A stretch of 64,000 bases of DNA from contig JACPOI010000016.1 in assembly GCA_016185015.1 (NCBI GenBank), positions 89,354 through 153,353 on the forward strand, given 5' to 3'. The stretch's first letter is position 1, and every line of letters begins with the position of its first letter. The DNA is from Burkholderiales bacterium (lineage in GTDB: Bacteria > Pseudomonadota > Gammaproteobacteria > Burkholderiales > Burkholderiaceae_C). The position numbers and the translations under genes were made by a program. The notes under the pieces are model-generated. The model was not told where the DNA came from, did no database searches, and saw only the letters and a list, made by a program, of their open reading frames with translations. Shown piece by piece: positions 53,358 through 63,098 of this stretch.

Positions 53358-53540
53358 TAGCAATCCTACGATGGCGTCAAGCCTGCGCACCCCGGGCCAT
53401 GCGCCCCTGCGGCATCCACAGGATGCGCCCGGGAGCCTCGATTCTCGACAAAAATCATCATGTGAGTGATCGCATGCTTCTGAATATAGCTTCAAAATTT
53501 TGTCATTTGAAATATTCATGACCGCTTATCCGATATTTCA
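53358..53540. other. A/T-rich intergenic stretch before cheW
   Basis: The gap between FTR1 and cheW (53311-53629) holds the Fur-type site, an A/T-rich segment without a recognisable gene, and the repeat tract at 53541-53586. The one short open frame on the minus strand (53334-53519) runs through the Fur box and has no family features. Confidence 0.5.
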
Positions 53541-53586
53541 GTCTAATTCGATTAATTCGATTGACTCGATTTAATCGTTTCGATAA
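53541..53586. repeat. ATTCGAT-type short repeat tract upstream of cheW
   Basis: Five spaced copies of a TCGAT word occur, among them TAATTCGATTAATTCGATTG, with CTCGAT and TTTCGAT further on. A related cluster (AATCGATCGAATCGAAATCG, 59669-59688) precedes the HTH-REC response regulator in the same island. The copies could be operator sites. Confidence 0.5.
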
Positions 53587-53629
53587 TCTTCCGGCCTGTC
53601 ATACCCCCATCCCTACCGGAAGACCCACC

Positions 53630-54157
53630 ATGAGCACACAGACCACGACCCAGGAGCCAGTCGCCGCCCAGCGCAGCGCAGGCCAGGCGGCCCAGAGCGC
53701 CCCGTCGATCCGCGAATTCCTGGCCTTCAAGCTGGGCCGCGAGGAATACGGCATCGACATCCTGCGTGTGCAGGAAATCCGCTCCTTCGAGCAACCCACC
53801 CGCATGGCCAATGCACCGGCCTACATCCTGGGCGTGATGAACTTGCGCGGCGTGATCGTTCCGATCATCGACATGCGCATCAAGTTCGGGATGTCGGAAG
53901 TCAAGTACGACAACTTCACCGTGGTGATCGTGCTCAACATCGGCACGCAGGTCGTGGGCATGGTGGTGGACGCCGTCTCGGACGTGATCGCGCTGACGCC
54001 CGAGCAGCAGCGCCCGGTCCCGGACTTTTCCGCCGCCATCGACAGCAATCACGTGCTGGCCATCGGCTCGGTCCAGGACCGCATGCTGGTCCTGCTGGAC
54101 ATCGAGAAGGTGATGGGCAGCGCCGACGTGGGCCTGGTCACGCAGTCGGTCCAGTAA
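53630..54157 (+). CDS. cheW: Chemotaxis coupling protein CheW
   Basis: A 175-residue scaffold that links chemoreceptors to the CheA kinase. The CheW domain starts near residue 26 ([25 protein letters not shown]) with the conserved [23 protein letters not shown], and ends in [10 protein letters not shown] 25-residue Gln/Ala/Thr-rich N-terminus precedes it. It heads a forward run with three MCP genes. No cheA, cheY, cheB or cheR is in the window, so it is an accessory CheW working with core proteins elsewhere. Confidence 0.95.
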   Translation: MSTQTTTQEPVAAQRSAGQAAQSAPSIREFLAFKLGREEYGIDILRVQEIRSFEQPTRMANAPAYILGVMNLRGVIVPIIDMRIKFGMSEVKYDNFTVVIVLNIGTQVVGMVVDAVSDVIALTPEQQRPVPDFSAAIDSNHVLAIGSVQDRMLVLLDIEKVMGSADVGLVTQSVQ

Positions 54158-54182
54158 GCCGACCCACAGGCAAGAGGCCCCC

Positions 54183-55949
54183 ATGAACAAGCTCAAGATT
54201 TCCACCCGCCTGACGATCCTCATCGGCCTGATGTCGCTCATCCTGGTCGGCGTCGGCCTGCTGGGCCTGTTCGGCATCAGCCAGTCCAACGCCGGACTCA
54301 AGACGGTGTACGAAGACCGCACCGTCCCGCTCGGTCAGGTCGCCGACATCGAGCGCATGCTGCTGCGCAACCGGCTGGCGATTGCCGTGTCGCTGGTGAC
54401 CCCGACGCCCGAGACCATCAACCCCAACACGGCCGAGATCGAGGCCAATATCGCGGCCATCGGCAAGACCTGGGACGCCTATATGGCGACCACCCTGACG
54501 CCGGAAGAAGCCGTCCTGGCCAGGAAGTTCGCCGAGGATCGCGCCCGCTTCGTGCAGGAGGGCCTGCGCCCGGCCGTGGCCGCCTTGCGTGCCAACGACA
54601 TCGCCGGCGCCAACCGGCTCGTGACCGAGAAGATCCGCCCGCTGTACCAGCCCGTCGGCGCCGGCATCGTGGCGCTGAAAAAGCTGCAGCTCGACGTCGC
54701 CCAGGCGGAATTCAAGGCCGCTGAATCGCGCTACACGACGGTGCGCATGGTGGCCATCAGCGCCATCCTCGCCGGTGTGCTGTTTGCCGTGCTGTTCGGC
54801 ATGGCGCTGATCCGCGGCATCTCCCGCTCGCTGCAGAACGCGGTGGACATCTCCGAGGCGGTGGCCCAGGGCGACCTGACGCGGCCCGTGGACACAAGCG
54901 GCAAGGACGAAGTCGCCCAGGTGCTGCAGGCCCTGGCCGCCATGCAGCGCAACTTGGGACAGATCGTCAGCACCGTGCGCCAGGGCTCCGAGTCCGTGGC
55001 CTCGGCCAGCACCCAGATCGCCCAGGGCAACCAGGATCTCTCGGGCCGCACCGAGAGTCAGGCCAGCGCCCTGGAGGAAACCGCGGCCTCGATGGAAGAG
55101 CTGGGTTCCACCGTCAAGCAGAACGCCGACAACGCCCGCCAGGCCAACCAGCTGGCCCAGAGTGCCAGTACCGTGGCCGTCAAGGGCGGCCAGGTGGTGG
55201 CGCAGGTGGTGGACACCATGAAGGGCATCAATGATTCGAGCAAGAAGATCGCCGACATCATCAACGTCATCGACGGCATCGCCTTCCAGACCAACATCCT
55301 GGCGCTCAACGCCGCCGTGGAAGCGGCACGCGCGGGCGAGCAGGGCCGCGGCTTCGCGGTGGTGGCCGGCGAGGTGCGCAACCTGGCCAGCCGCTCGGCC
55401 GATGCGGCCAAGGAAATCAAGCAGCTGATCACCGACAGCGTGACCCGCGTCGAGCAAGGCACGGCGCTGGTGGACCAGGCCGGCAACACCATGAACGAGG
55501 TGGTCACCTCGATCCGCCGTGTGACCGACATCATGGGCGAGATCAGCGCGGCCAGCAGCGAGCAGAACGCCGGTGTCTCCCAGATCGGTGAAGCCGTGGT
55601 GCAGATGGACCAGGTCACGCAGCAGAACGCCGCCCTGGTGGAAGAGATGGCCGCTGCCGCCGGCAGCCTGAAGAGCCAGGCGCAGGATCTGGTGCAGGCC
55701 GTCAGCGTCTTCCGCCTGGCCCAGGCGACGACGCCCGGCAGCAGCAGCGCCACCGCGGTGACCACCCGCGTGGCCACCCGCGCCACCCGCGCCACCGACG
55801 CCAACAGCCAAGCCTACAGCGGCGTGGAGCGCCGCAGCGCCAACCGCGCCACCAACGTGGAACGGCTCCGCCCCAAGACCACAGCCCCCCAGACCGCGGC
55901 CAAGCCTGCAGCGTCCAGCACCGGCACCGACGACTGGGAAAGTTTCTGA
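54183..55949 (+). CDS. Methyl-accepting chemotaxis protein, 4HB sensor, with C-terminal tether
   Basis: A 588-residue chemoreceptor. Helix TM1 (residues 10-30), a periplasmic four-helix-bundle domain (about 35-185) and TM2 ([24 protein letters not shown], about 190) are followed by HAMP and the long signalling hairpin whose tip is [31 protein letters not shown]. The C-terminus is a 60-residue Thr/Ala-rich linker ending DDWESF, which fits the xWxxF pentapeptide used to tether CheR/CheB. It is the only one of the three receptors here with such a tail. It begins 25 bases after cheW. Confidence 0.95.
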   Translation: MNKLKISTRLTILIGLMSLILVGVGLLGLFGISQSNAGLKTVYEDRTVPLGQVADIERMLLRNRLAIAVSLVTPTPETINPNTAEIEANIAAIGKTWDAYMATTLTPEEAVLARKFAEDRARFVQEGLRPAVAALRANDIAGANRLVTEKIRPLYQPVGAGIVALKKLQLDVAQAEFKAAESRYTTVRMVAISAILAGVLFAVLFGMALIRGISRSLQNAVDISEAVAQGDLTRPVDTSGKDEVAQVLQALAAMQRNLGQIVSTVRQGSESVASASTQIAQGNQDLSGRTESQASALEETAASMEELGSTVKQNADNARQANQLAQSASTVAVKGGQVVAQVVDTMKGINDSSKKIADIINVIDGIAFQTNILALNAAVEAARAGEQGRGFAVVAGEVRNLASRSADAAKEIKQLITDSVTRVEQGTALVDQAGNTMNEVVTSIRRVTDIMGEISAASSEQNAGVSQIGEAVVQMDQVTQQNAALVEEMAAAAGSLKSQAQDLVQAVSVFRLAQATTPGSSSATAVTTRVATRATRATDANSQAYSGVERRSANRATNVERLRPKTTAPQTAAKPAASSTGTDDWESF

Positions 55950-55990
55950 AGCCGCCCCACCGGCCTCCCTCTGCCCCCTCCGACACGACC

Positions 55991-56263
55991 ATGAGCAGCC
56001 TCACCGCATCCATCCAGCGCATCTACCAATTCCTCTGGCACCCGACCCCGGGGGACAGCCCGGAGCGCTCCGGCATCTACCTGACCCGCAATGACCGCCA
56101 ACAGGAATGGTTCCGCTACTTCGACGCCCGTCTGGGTGAGTGGCACATGAGCTGGGCCGAGCTGCAGACCCGTAGCCCCCAGACGACATCGCGCCTGAGC
56201 GACACCGAACAGGCCGCCGAGGTCGTGGCCTGGGCGCACCGCACGCGCCGCGTGCAGGCCTGA
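55991..56263 (+). CDS. Small hypothetical protein (90 aa) between chemoreceptors
   Basis: A 90-residue polar protein starting [21 protein letters not shown]. It is rich in Trp and Tyr ([31 protein letters not shown]) and the C-terminus ends in a helix ([17 protein letters not shown]). There is no signal peptide or membrane segment. I do not recognise a family. Position 41 bases after one MCP and 46 before another on the same strand suggests a signalling-related role, which is inference only. Confidence 0.65.
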   Translation: MSSLTASIQRIYQFLWHPTPGDSPERSGIYLTRNDRQQEWFRYFDARLGEWHMSWAELQTRSPQTTSRLSDTEQAAEVVAWAHRTRRVQA

Positions 56264-56309
56264 CGACCGGGCCACGGATCAAACCTTCATCATCCAAAGG
56301 ACTTTCTTC

Positions 56310-57914
56310 ATGTTTCAACTGAGCAATCTCACCGTTGCCAGACGACTGGTCGTACTGATCGCCAGTGCGATCGCCGGCATCGTCATTCTGGTCAGCATCT
56401 TCATGGTCTCCGAGCGCAAGCTGCTGATGGAAGAGCGCCAGAACGCCGTGCGGCAGACCGTCGAGACGGCCTATGGCCTGGCAGCGCACTACCACGCCCA
56501 GGCCGGCAAGGGCCAGATCTCCGAGGGCGACGCCCAGCGGCTGGCCCTGGACGCCATCAAGGCCCTGCGCTACAGCGGCTCGGAATATTTCTGGGTCAAC
56601 GACATGCAGCCCCGGATGGTGATGCATCCGATCAAACCGGAACTGGACGGCAAGGAGCTGAGCGACAACAAGGACCCGTCGGGCAAGCATCTTTTCGTCG
56701 AATTCGTCAAGGCGGTCAAGGCGGACGGCGCGGGCTTCGTGCCCTACCTGTGGCCCAAGCCGGGCAGCGAGCAGCCGGTGCAGAAGGTGTCCTACGTCAA
56801 GGGCTTCGCCCCCTGGGGCTGGGTGATCGGCTCCGGTGTCTATGTCGACACCGTGGACGCCGTCGTCCTGAACCGCGCCATCTGGCTGGGTGCTGCTGCC
56901 TTGATCCTGGCCGCCCTGCTTCTGGGCCTCGGCCTGCTGATCACGCGCAGCATCGTGCGCCAGCTCGGCGGCGAACCCGCCTATGCCAATGCCATCACGC
57001 ACCGCATGTCCGAGGGAGACCTGGCGGTCGACATCCAGCTCAAGGCCGGGGACAACACCAGCCTGCTGCATGGCATCAAGACCATGCGCGACAACGTGGC
57101 CCGCATCGTGAACGATGTCCGCCAGGGCAGCGAAAGCGTGGCCTCGGCCAGCACGCAGATCGCCCAGGGCAACAACGATCTGAGCGCCCGTACCGAGAGC
57201 CAGGCCAGTGCGCTGGAAGAGACCGCGGCTTCGATGGAAGAGCTGGGCTCCACCGTCAAGCAGAACGCCGACAACGCCCGCCAGGCCAACCAGCTGGCGC
57301 AAAGCGCCAGCACTGTGGCCGTGCGCGGCGGCGAAGTGGTGGCCCAGGTGGTGGACACCATGAAGGGCATCAATGATTCGAGCAAGAAGATCGCCGACAT
57401 CATCAGCGTGATCGACGGTATTGCCTTCCAGACCAACATCCTGGCCTTGAACGCCGCGGTGGAAGCCGCGCGGGCGGGCGAGCAGGGTCGTGGTTTTGCC
57501 GTGGTGGCCAGCGAGGTGCGTTCGCTGGCGGGTCGCAGCGCCGACGCCGCCAAGGAAATCAAGACGCTGATCACCGACAGCGTGGGCCGCGTCGAGCAAG
57601 GCACCTCGCTGGTCGACCAGGCCGGTGCCACCATGAACGAAGTGGTCACGGCCATCCGCCGCGTGACCGACATCATGGGCGAGATCAGTGCCGCCAGCAG
57701 CGAGCAGAGTTCCGGTGTGGCCCAGGTGGGCGAAGCCGTGACGCAGATGGACCAGGCCACGCAGCAGAACGCCGCGCTGGTAGAGGAGATGGCAGCAGCA
57801 GCCGGCAGCCTGAAGAGCCAGGCGCAGGAACTGGTGCAGGCCGTGAGCGTCTTCCGTCTGGCCCACCACGGCGATGGCCATGGCCATGCCCGGATGCTCC
57901 TGGCGCATCACTGA
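56310..57914 (+). CDS. Methyl-accepting chemotaxis protein with single Cache sensor
   Basis: A 534-residue receptor. TM1 ([20 protein letters not shown]) leads into a periplasmic Cache-type domain with [27 protein letters not shown] and [14 protein letters not shown], the small-molecule-binding sCache pattern. TM2 is near residue 195 ([20 protein letters not shown]). HAMP and signalling domain follow; the tip region is almost identical in protein and DNA sequence to that of the receptor at 54183-55949. It ends [16 protein letters not shown] with no tether pentapeptide. The start at 56310 is the first ATG in frame. Confidence 0.94.
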   Translation: MFQLSNLTVARRLVVLIASAIAGIVILVSIFMVSERKLLMEERQNAVRQTVETAYGLAAHYHAQAGKGQISEGDAQRLALDAIKALRYSGSEYFWVNDMQPRMVMHPIKPELDGKELSDNKDPSGKHLFVEFVKAVKADGAGFVPYLWPKPGSEQPVQKVSYVKGFAPWGWVIGSGVYVDTVDAVVLNRAIWLGAAALILAALLLGLGLLITRSIVRQLGGEPAYANAITHRMSEGDLAVDIQLKAGDNTSLLHGIKTMRDNVARIVNDVRQGSESVASASTQIAQGNNDLSARTESQASALEETAASMEELGSTVKQNADNARQANQLAQSASTVAVRGGEVVAQVVDTMKGINDSSKKIADIISVIDGIAFQTNILALNAAVEAARAGEQGRGFAVVASEVRSLAGRSADAAKEIKTLITDSVGRVEQGTSLVDQAGATMNEVVTAIRRVTDIMGEISAASSEQSSGVAQVGEAVTQMDQATQQNAALVEEMAAAAGSLKSQAQELVQAVSVFRLAHHGDGHGHARMLLAHH

Positions 57915-57997
57915 AACCAAGGACCACCCCAGCCACCGCCGTGATGGATGCAACCCCATCACGGCCTGGCCTCACCCGATACTGACAGTTCTGACCC

Positions 57998-59638
57998 ATG
58001 CGCATCAACCTCCCGGTCACCCAGCACGAGTTCCCCTTTCCATCGGACCAGACCCTGGTGTCCGTCACCGATCTGAAAGGGCGCATCACCTACTGCAACC
58101 AGGCCTTCATCGATGTCAGTGGCTACAGCCGCGAAGAGCTGCTGGGCCAGGCCCACAACATCGTGCGCCACCCCGACATGCCGCAGGAAGCCTTTCGCGA
58201 CCTGTGGGCCACCATTGAGGCCGGCAGTCCCTGGTCCGGCCTGGTGAAGAACCGGCGCAAGAACGGTGACCACTACTGGGTGCAGGCCAATGCCACCCCC
58301 ATGCGCGATGGCGAGCGCATCACCGGTTACCTCTCGGTGCGCGCCCGTCCGGCACGCGCCGACGTGGAAGCGGCCGAACAGCTTTATGCCCTGATGCGCG
58401 AAGAAGCACAGCGTGGCCGGCTGGTGCATGTGCTGCGCCAAGGCCAGCTGCTGCGTCGCACCGCCTGGGGCCGCCTGCAGCGGCTGCTGCGCCCGGGTAC
58501 CGAAGGGAAACTTCTGATCATCCAGTCGCTGGCTCTGGCCGCCGCACTGGGCCTGGCAGCCTCTGGCCTGCCGAACCTGCTGGTCTGGGGCGGCGCGGCA
58601 CTGGTGGCCGCGGCCGGCTTCTGGCTGACGCGTGCGCTCACGATCAAGCCGCTGCATGCGCTGGTGGATGAGGCCAATGCGCTGGCCGCCGGGGATCTGT
58701 CGCACGAAGTCCGCACCGGCGCCCAGGGGCCCGTGGGCCAGTTGCAGCAGGCCCTGCATCAGATGTCGGTCAACCTGCGCACCGTGGTGCAGGACGTGCG
58801 CAGCGAAATCGACCGCCTCAACCGCGAAGCGCTGGAAATCGCCGCCGGCAACCAGAACCTGGCCGAGCGCACCGAGTCGCAGGCCAGCAGCCTGGAGCAG
58901 ACCGCCGCCTCCATGGAGCAGATCAGCGGCACCGTGCAGCAAAGCGCCGACTCGGCCGCCCACGGGGCGCAGATGGCGCACGAAACCTCGTCGATTGCCG
59001 GGCGCAGCAACGAGGCCGTGCGCGCCGTGGCCCAGACCATGACCGAGATCACGGCGTCCTCGCAGCGCATCGGCGCCATCATCGAACTGGTCGAGGGCGT
59101 AGCGTTCCAGACCAACCTGCTGGCGCTCAACGCCGCGGTGGAAGCTGCGCGCGCCGGTGAAGCCGGGCGTGGTTTTGCCGTGGTGGCCGGCGAAGTGCGT
59201 TTGCTGGCCCAGCGCACCACCACGGCGGCACGGGAGATCCGCCAGCTGATCCAGGAATCCGGCGCCAAGGTGAACCAGGGCAGCACCCGCACGCGCGAGG
59301 CCATGGCCCGCGTGCAGGAGGCCATCGAAGCAGTGGCCAAGGTCAGCACGGCGCTGGACCAGATCAGCCTGGCCTCGGAAGAGCAGAAATCAGGCATCTC
59401 GCAGATCAGCGCTGCCGTGGTCCAGATGGACACCATCACCCAGCAGAACGCCGCCCTGGTGGAACAGCTGGCGGTGGCGGCCCACTCCCTGCAGCAGCAG
59501 GCCCAGGGCGTGAGCGACTCCATGCGCCTGTTCCGGCTGGTGCGCGGGGAACTGTCGCTGGCGCAGCGGGATGCCGTGGCCTTGCGGCTCGAAAGCCGCG
59601 CGCTGCTGGGCGCGCCAGCTGAATCGCTGGCGACATAA
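57998..59638 (+). CDS. Aer-like PAS-containing methyl-accepting chemotaxis protein
   Basis: A 546-residue receptor with a cytosolic N-terminal PAS domain ([25 protein letters not shown] ... [19 protein letters not shown] ... [16 protein letters not shown]), as in the aerotaxis receptor Aer. Two hydrophobic stretches near residues 170-210 form a membrane hairpin, followed by HAMP and the signalling domain ([31 protein letters not shown]). The signalling domain is more divergent than the two preceding receptors. PAS in this class often binds FAD to sense redox state. There is no C-terminal tether motif. Confidence 0.94.
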   Translation: MRINLPVTQHEFPFPSDQTLVSVTDLKGRITYCNQAFIDVSGYSREELLGQAHNIVRHPDMPQEAFRDLWATIEAGSPWSGLVKNRRKNGDHYWVQANATPMRDGERITGYLSVRARPARADVEAAEQLYALMREEAQRGRLVHVLRQGQLLRRTAWGRLQRLLRPGTEGKLLIIQSLALAAALGLAASGLPNLLVWGGAALVAAAGFWLTRALTIKPLHALVDEANALAAGDLSHEVRTGAQGPVGQLQQALHQMSVNLRTVVQDVRSEIDRLNREALEIAAGNQNLAERTESQASSLEQTAASMEQISGTVQQSADSAAHGAQMAHETSSIAGRSNEAVRAVAQTMTEITASSQRIGAIIELVEGVAFQTNLLALNAAVEAARAGEAGRGFAVVAGEVRLLAQRTTTAAREIRQLIQESGAKVNQGSTRTREAMARVQEAIEAVAKVSTALDQISLASEEQKSGISQISAAVVQMDTITQQNAALVEQLAVAAHSLQQQAQGVSDSMRLFRLVRGELSLAQRDAVALRLESRALLGAPAESLAT

Positions 59639-59668
59639 AGCGTGCCGAAATACCGATCACACCTATAG

Positions 59669-59688
59669 AATCGATCGAATCGAAATCG
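59669..59688. repeat. TCGAAT-type dyad cluster upstream of the HTH-REC regulator
   Basis: AATCGATCGAATCGAAATCG contains overlapping ATCGAT and TCGAAT words, related to the tract at 53541-53586. It ends 26 bases before the response-regulator start. It may be an autoregulatory site. Confidence 0.45.
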
Positions 59689-59714
59689 CCCCCAGACCCT
59701 GAGCGAACTCCTGC

Positions 59715-60281
59715 ATGAACGACGATTTCAAGAACAAGCCCTACCTCACGCCGCAGGAAGTGGCCGAGTGGATGATGGTCTCGCCCGTCACGGTCCGCGG
59801 CTGGGCCCAGAAAGGCCTGCTGCAGGCCGAAGTGACGCCGGGCGGCCACCGGCGCTTTCGCCGCGAGGAAGTGGAGCGCTTTGCGCGCCAGTGGAACCCG
59901 GCCGGCAACAAGGGCCCGCTGCGCGTGCTGATCGTCGATGATGACCGCGCCGTGCTGGGCTTCCTCAAGGAATTGCTGGAAGGCGGCAGCTACCCGGTGC
60001 AGGTGGAGATTGCCGAGAACGGCTTCGAGGCCGGCCGCAAGGTACACGCCTTCACCCCTGAGGTGGTGCTGCTGGACCTGATGATGCCCGGCATCCGCGG
60101 CACCGAGGTCTGCCGGCAGATCAAGCAGATCCCCGGACACTCCGATGTGCGTGTGATTGCCATGAGCGGTTACCTCACCCCCGAGAACGAGGCCGAACTG
60201 CTGGCCGCCGGCGCCGAGGTCTGCCTGGCCAAGCCCATCGACACCACCAGGCTCCTGAGCCTGCTGGGCCTCGAGGACTGA
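59715..60281 (+). CDS. Response regulator with N-terminal MerR/excisionase-type HTH and C-terminal receiver
   Basis: A 188-residue protein in reversed domain order. Residues 8-55 (KPYLTPQEVAEWMMVSPVTVRGWAQKGLLQAEVTPGGHRRFRREEVERFA) are a winged HTH of the MerR/BldC/excisionase type. The receiver follows: RVLIVDDDRAVLGFL, phosphoacceptor Asp121 in VVLLDLMMPGIRG, and the C-terminal CLAKPID loop with conserved Lys. A transcription factor controlled by phosphorylation is likely; the adjacent hybrid kinase is the natural partner. The TCGAAT cluster upstream and the tract before cheW are candidate targets. Confidence 0.9.
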   Translation: MNDDFKNKPYLTPQEVAEWMMVSPVTVRGWAQKGLLQAEVTPGGHRRFRREEVERFARQWNPAGNKGPLRVLIVDDDRAVLGFLKELLEGGSYPVQVEIAENGFEAGRKVHAFTPEVVLLDLMMPGIRGTEVCRQIKQIPGHSDVRVIAMSGYLTPENEAELLAAGAEVCLAKPIDTTRLLSLLGLED

Positions 60282-60313
60282 ACGGCGGGCGAAGGCGGTA
60301 TGCTCCCCAGCGG

Positions 60314-63073
60314 ATGATGAGCGTACCCCCTCCCACCCTGTCGCGAACCGCCGCCCTGCTGCGCCAGCAGGTCTGGCTGGTGGCGACCGCGGCCGTGCTG
60401 GCCGGGGTGATCATGCTGCTGCCGCTGCACGAGGTGCACCTGCCGCACCAGCACTATCTGCCCTTGCACACGGGGCTGGAATTCGTCTCGATTGCCGCGG
60501 CCTTTCTGGTGTTCGCAACCGTCTGGCACACCCGCTCGCGCGACCACTCTTCTGTGCTGGTGGTGATTGCCACGGCGCTGTTCGCTGCCGGCTGGCTCGA
60601 CTTCTTCCATGCCCTGTCCTACAAGGGCATGCCCGAGCTGGTGTCGCCCTCCTCCGTGGAAAAAGGCATCGCCTTCTGGCTGGCCGCCCGCCTGATCGTG
60701 GCCGTGACGCTGCTGGCGGTGAGTCTGCGGCCCCGCCTGCCAGTTCCCACCAAAGCGCTGCGCCTGGGGGTGCTGGCCGCCTTCACCGCGCTGAACCTGC
60801 TGGTGATCTGGGCGGTGCTCTGGCACGAAGCGCAGCTGCCGCGCACCTACATCGAGGGCGAAGGCCTGACGCCGTTCAAGCGCTGGATCGAATGGCTGAT
60901 CACCGGCATGCTGGCCACGGCCGCCTGGCGCTTCTACCGGCAGGCGCGCCACTCGGACGACGACTTCCTGCCGCTGATCTTCGGCGCGGCGGCGCTGGGC
61001 GCCTTGAGCGAACTCTTCCTGGCGCAGTACGAAGTGATCAGCGACACCCTGAACCTGATGGGGCATCTCTACAAGTTCGTCTGCTACACCCTGATCTACC
61101 GCGCCATGTTCGTGGTCAACGTGCGCCGCCCCTACCAGCAGTTGGCGGCCCAGACGGCCACACTGCGACAGGCCAACGACACCCTGCGCACCCAGTCGCT
61201 GGCCCTGGCATCCATCACCTCCCCCGTTCTCGTGACCGACCTGGACGGGCGCGTCAGCTGGCGCAACCGGGCCTCGGCCGAGCTCACGGGTAACCAGGGG
61301 GGCGACACGCCGCTCTCGCTGTTTGCCGCCCCCCTCACGCCCGATGCGGCGCAGGCCGCAGACATGCGCCAGACGCTGCGATCGGGCCAGATCTGGCGCG
61401 GGCTCGTGCAATCGCGCGACGAGCACGGCAAGGCCGTGGTGCTGAACCGCACCGTGACGCCCTTGCGCAACGAGGACGGCGAGATCATCGGTTATGTCTC
61501 GGTCGCCGAGAACATCACCGGGCAGAGCCGGGCCGAGCTGCGCCAGCAGCGGGTGCTGGAGACGGCGATCGATGGTTTCTGGATTGCCGACGAGGAAGGC
61601 CGGCTGCTGGAGGTGAACGACGCTTATGTACGCATGACGGGTTATTCCGCCGGTGAACTGATCGGCCAGCCTCTCACGCAGCTGGAAGTCGTGGAGAACC
61701 CCGAGGTGACACGCCAGCGCCTGGCACGGCTGCGGGAGATCGGCCGCGAGCAGTTCATGACGCGCATCCGCCACAAGGACAGGCACACCTTGGCCGTCGA
61801 GATCTCGGCCGCCTGGGACGCGCAGTCACGCTGCTTCTACGTCTTCACGCGCGACCGCACCGAGCGGGAGCAGTCGGATGCCGTCCAGCAGGACCTGGAG
61901 CGGCAACTGCAGCAGTCGCAGAAGGTGCAGGCCCTGGGCCAGCTCACCGGTGGCATCGCGCACGACTTCAACAACATCCTGGCGGCCATCCTGGGTTATT
62001 CGAACCTGGCGCTGAACCGCTTCGTGCCCGACAAGCAGGGCAAGCTGGCCAGCTACCTGCGCGAGGTGATCATGGCCAGCGAGCGGGCGCGCGACCTGAT
62101 CGCCAAGATGCTGAGCTTCACCCGCATCCAGCCCAACACCCGCACGGGCGTGATCTCGCCTGCGGCGGTGATCGAGGAAGTGGTGGCCATGATGCGGCCC
62201 TCCATTCCCGCCAGCATCGAGCTGCGCGTGCGGATCGACGCCCAGCAGGGCATCCGCATGGATGCGGGCGAACTGAACCAGGTGCTGGTGAACCTGATCA
62301 TCAATGCGCGCGACGCCATCGACGACCACGGCGTGATCGACATCAGCCTGCACCCGGTCGAGATGGACGGCCAGATCTGCGCCATCAGCCGGCAGCGCCT
62401 GAGCGGGCGCTACCTGGCGCTGGATGTCGGCGACAGCGGCAGCGGCATCGCCGCAGAGCATCTGCCGCGACTGTTCGACCCCTTCTTTACCACCAAGGAC
62501 GTGGGCAAGGGCACCGGCCTGGGCCTGTCCGTGGTGCACGGCATCCTGCGCCGCTCGGACGCGCACGTCGTGGTGGACTCCACGCCCGGCAGCGGCAGCC
62601 TGTTCCGCCTGCTGTTCCGCATCGCCACGCCCGCAGCCAGCGCGTCGGGCCAGACGGTGGAGGCGCCACACGTCCCGGCCGGCACCGGCCAGCGGGTCTG
62701 GGTGGTGGACGACGAACCAGCGGTGGCCCGCTACCTCGGCGAGTTGCTGGTCGACTGGGGCTACCGCGCGCGCGTCTTCAACGACCCGGCCGAAGCCCTG
62801 GCCGAACTGGAGGCCGCGCCCGACCAGATCGACCTGCTGATCACGGACCAGACCATGCCAGGCATGAACGGCATGCAACTCGCCCTGCTCGCTCGCCACT
62901 TCAAGCCGGAACTGCCAGTGATGCTGTGCACGGGTTTCACCGGCGACATCCAGCCCGATCAGGCGCAACAGCAAGGCATACGGCATGTCTTCGGCAAGCC
63001 CATCCCCGTGCAGGAACTGGTCCAGGCCCTGGCCAACGAACTCGGATCACAAGGCCAGCAAGCCGCCCGCTGA
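60314..63073 (+). CDS. Hybrid sensor histidine kinase: MASE3-PAS-PAS-HisKA-HATPase-REC
   Basis: A 919-residue inner-membrane kinase. A MASE3-type sensor with about seven helices spans residues 15-270 (LPLHTGLEFVSIAAAFLVFATVWHTRSRD and ALFAAGWLDFFHALSYKGMPE). Two PAS domains follow; HisKA has the phosphorylated His in GGIAHDFNNILAAILGYS; the HATPase has LVNLIINARDAI and the G boxes DSGSGIAAEHLPRLFDPFFTTKDVGKGTGLGLSVV. The C-terminal receiver carries its Asp in LLITDQTMPGMNG. The gene starts 32 bases after the response regulator, so signal transfer between them is likely. Confidence 0.93.
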   Translation: MMSVPPPTLSRTAALLRQQVWLVATAAVLAGVIMLLPLHEVHLPHQHYLPLHTGLEFVSIAAAFLVFATVWHTRSRDHSSVLVVIATALFAAGWLDFFHALSYKGMPELVSPSSVEKGIAFWLAARLIVAVTLLAVSLRPRLPVPTKALRLGVLAAFTALNLLVIWAVLWHEAQLPRTYIEGEGLTPFKRWIEWLITGMLATAAWRFYRQARHSDDDFLPLIFGAAALGALSELFLAQYEVISDTLNLMGHLYKFVCYTLIYRAMFVVNVRRPYQQLAAQTATLRQANDTLRTQSLALASITSPVLVTDLDGRVSWRNRASAELTGNQGGDTPLSLFAAPLTPDAAQAADMRQTLRSGQIWRGLVQSRDEHGKAVVLNRTVTPLRNEDGEIIGYVSVAENITGQSRAELRQQRVLETAIDGFWIADEEGRLLEVNDAYVRMTGYSAGELIGQPLTQLEVVENPEVTRQRLARLREIGREQFMTRIRHKDRHTLAVEISAAWDAQSRCFYVFTRDRTEREQSDAVQQDLERQLQQSQKVQALGQLTGGIAHDFNNILAAILGYSNLALNRFVPDKQGKLASYLREVIMASERARDLIAKMLSFTRIQPNTRTGVISPAAVIEEVVAMMRPSIPASIELRVRIDAQQGIRMDAGELNQVLVNLIINARDAIDDHGVIDISLHPVEMDGQICAISRQRLSGRYLALDVGDSGSGIAAEHLPRLFDPFFTTKDVGKGTGLGLSVVHGILRRSDAHVVVDSTPGSGSLFRLLFRIATPAASASGQTVEAPHVPAGTGQRVWVVDDEPAVARYLGELLVDWGYRARVFNDPAEALAELEAAPDQIDLLITDQTMPGMNGMQLALLARHFKPELPVMLCTGFTGDIQPDQAQQQGIRHVFGKPIPVQELVQALANELGSQGQQAAR

Positions 63074-63098
63074 AGCGCCGGCCTGAGGCCACCCGACC

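Noticed and set aside
53334..53519. 61-codon open frame upstream of cheW on the minus strand
   Set aside because: Runs through the Fur-type site; A/T-rich and without homology-like pattern.
53560..53586. Sigma-28 (FliA) promoter for cheW
   Set aside because: TTCGATAA partly matches the GCCGATAA box, but no TAAA element lies at the required distance; the similarity is explained by the TCGAT repeats.
54138..55811. Open frame of 557 codons on the minus strand
   Set aside because: Antisense to the first chemoreceptor; no recognisable sequence.
56001..57962. Open frame of 653 codons on the minus strand
   Set aside because: Antisense to a chemoreceptor and the small gene; no domain features, biased His/Gly/Ala composition.
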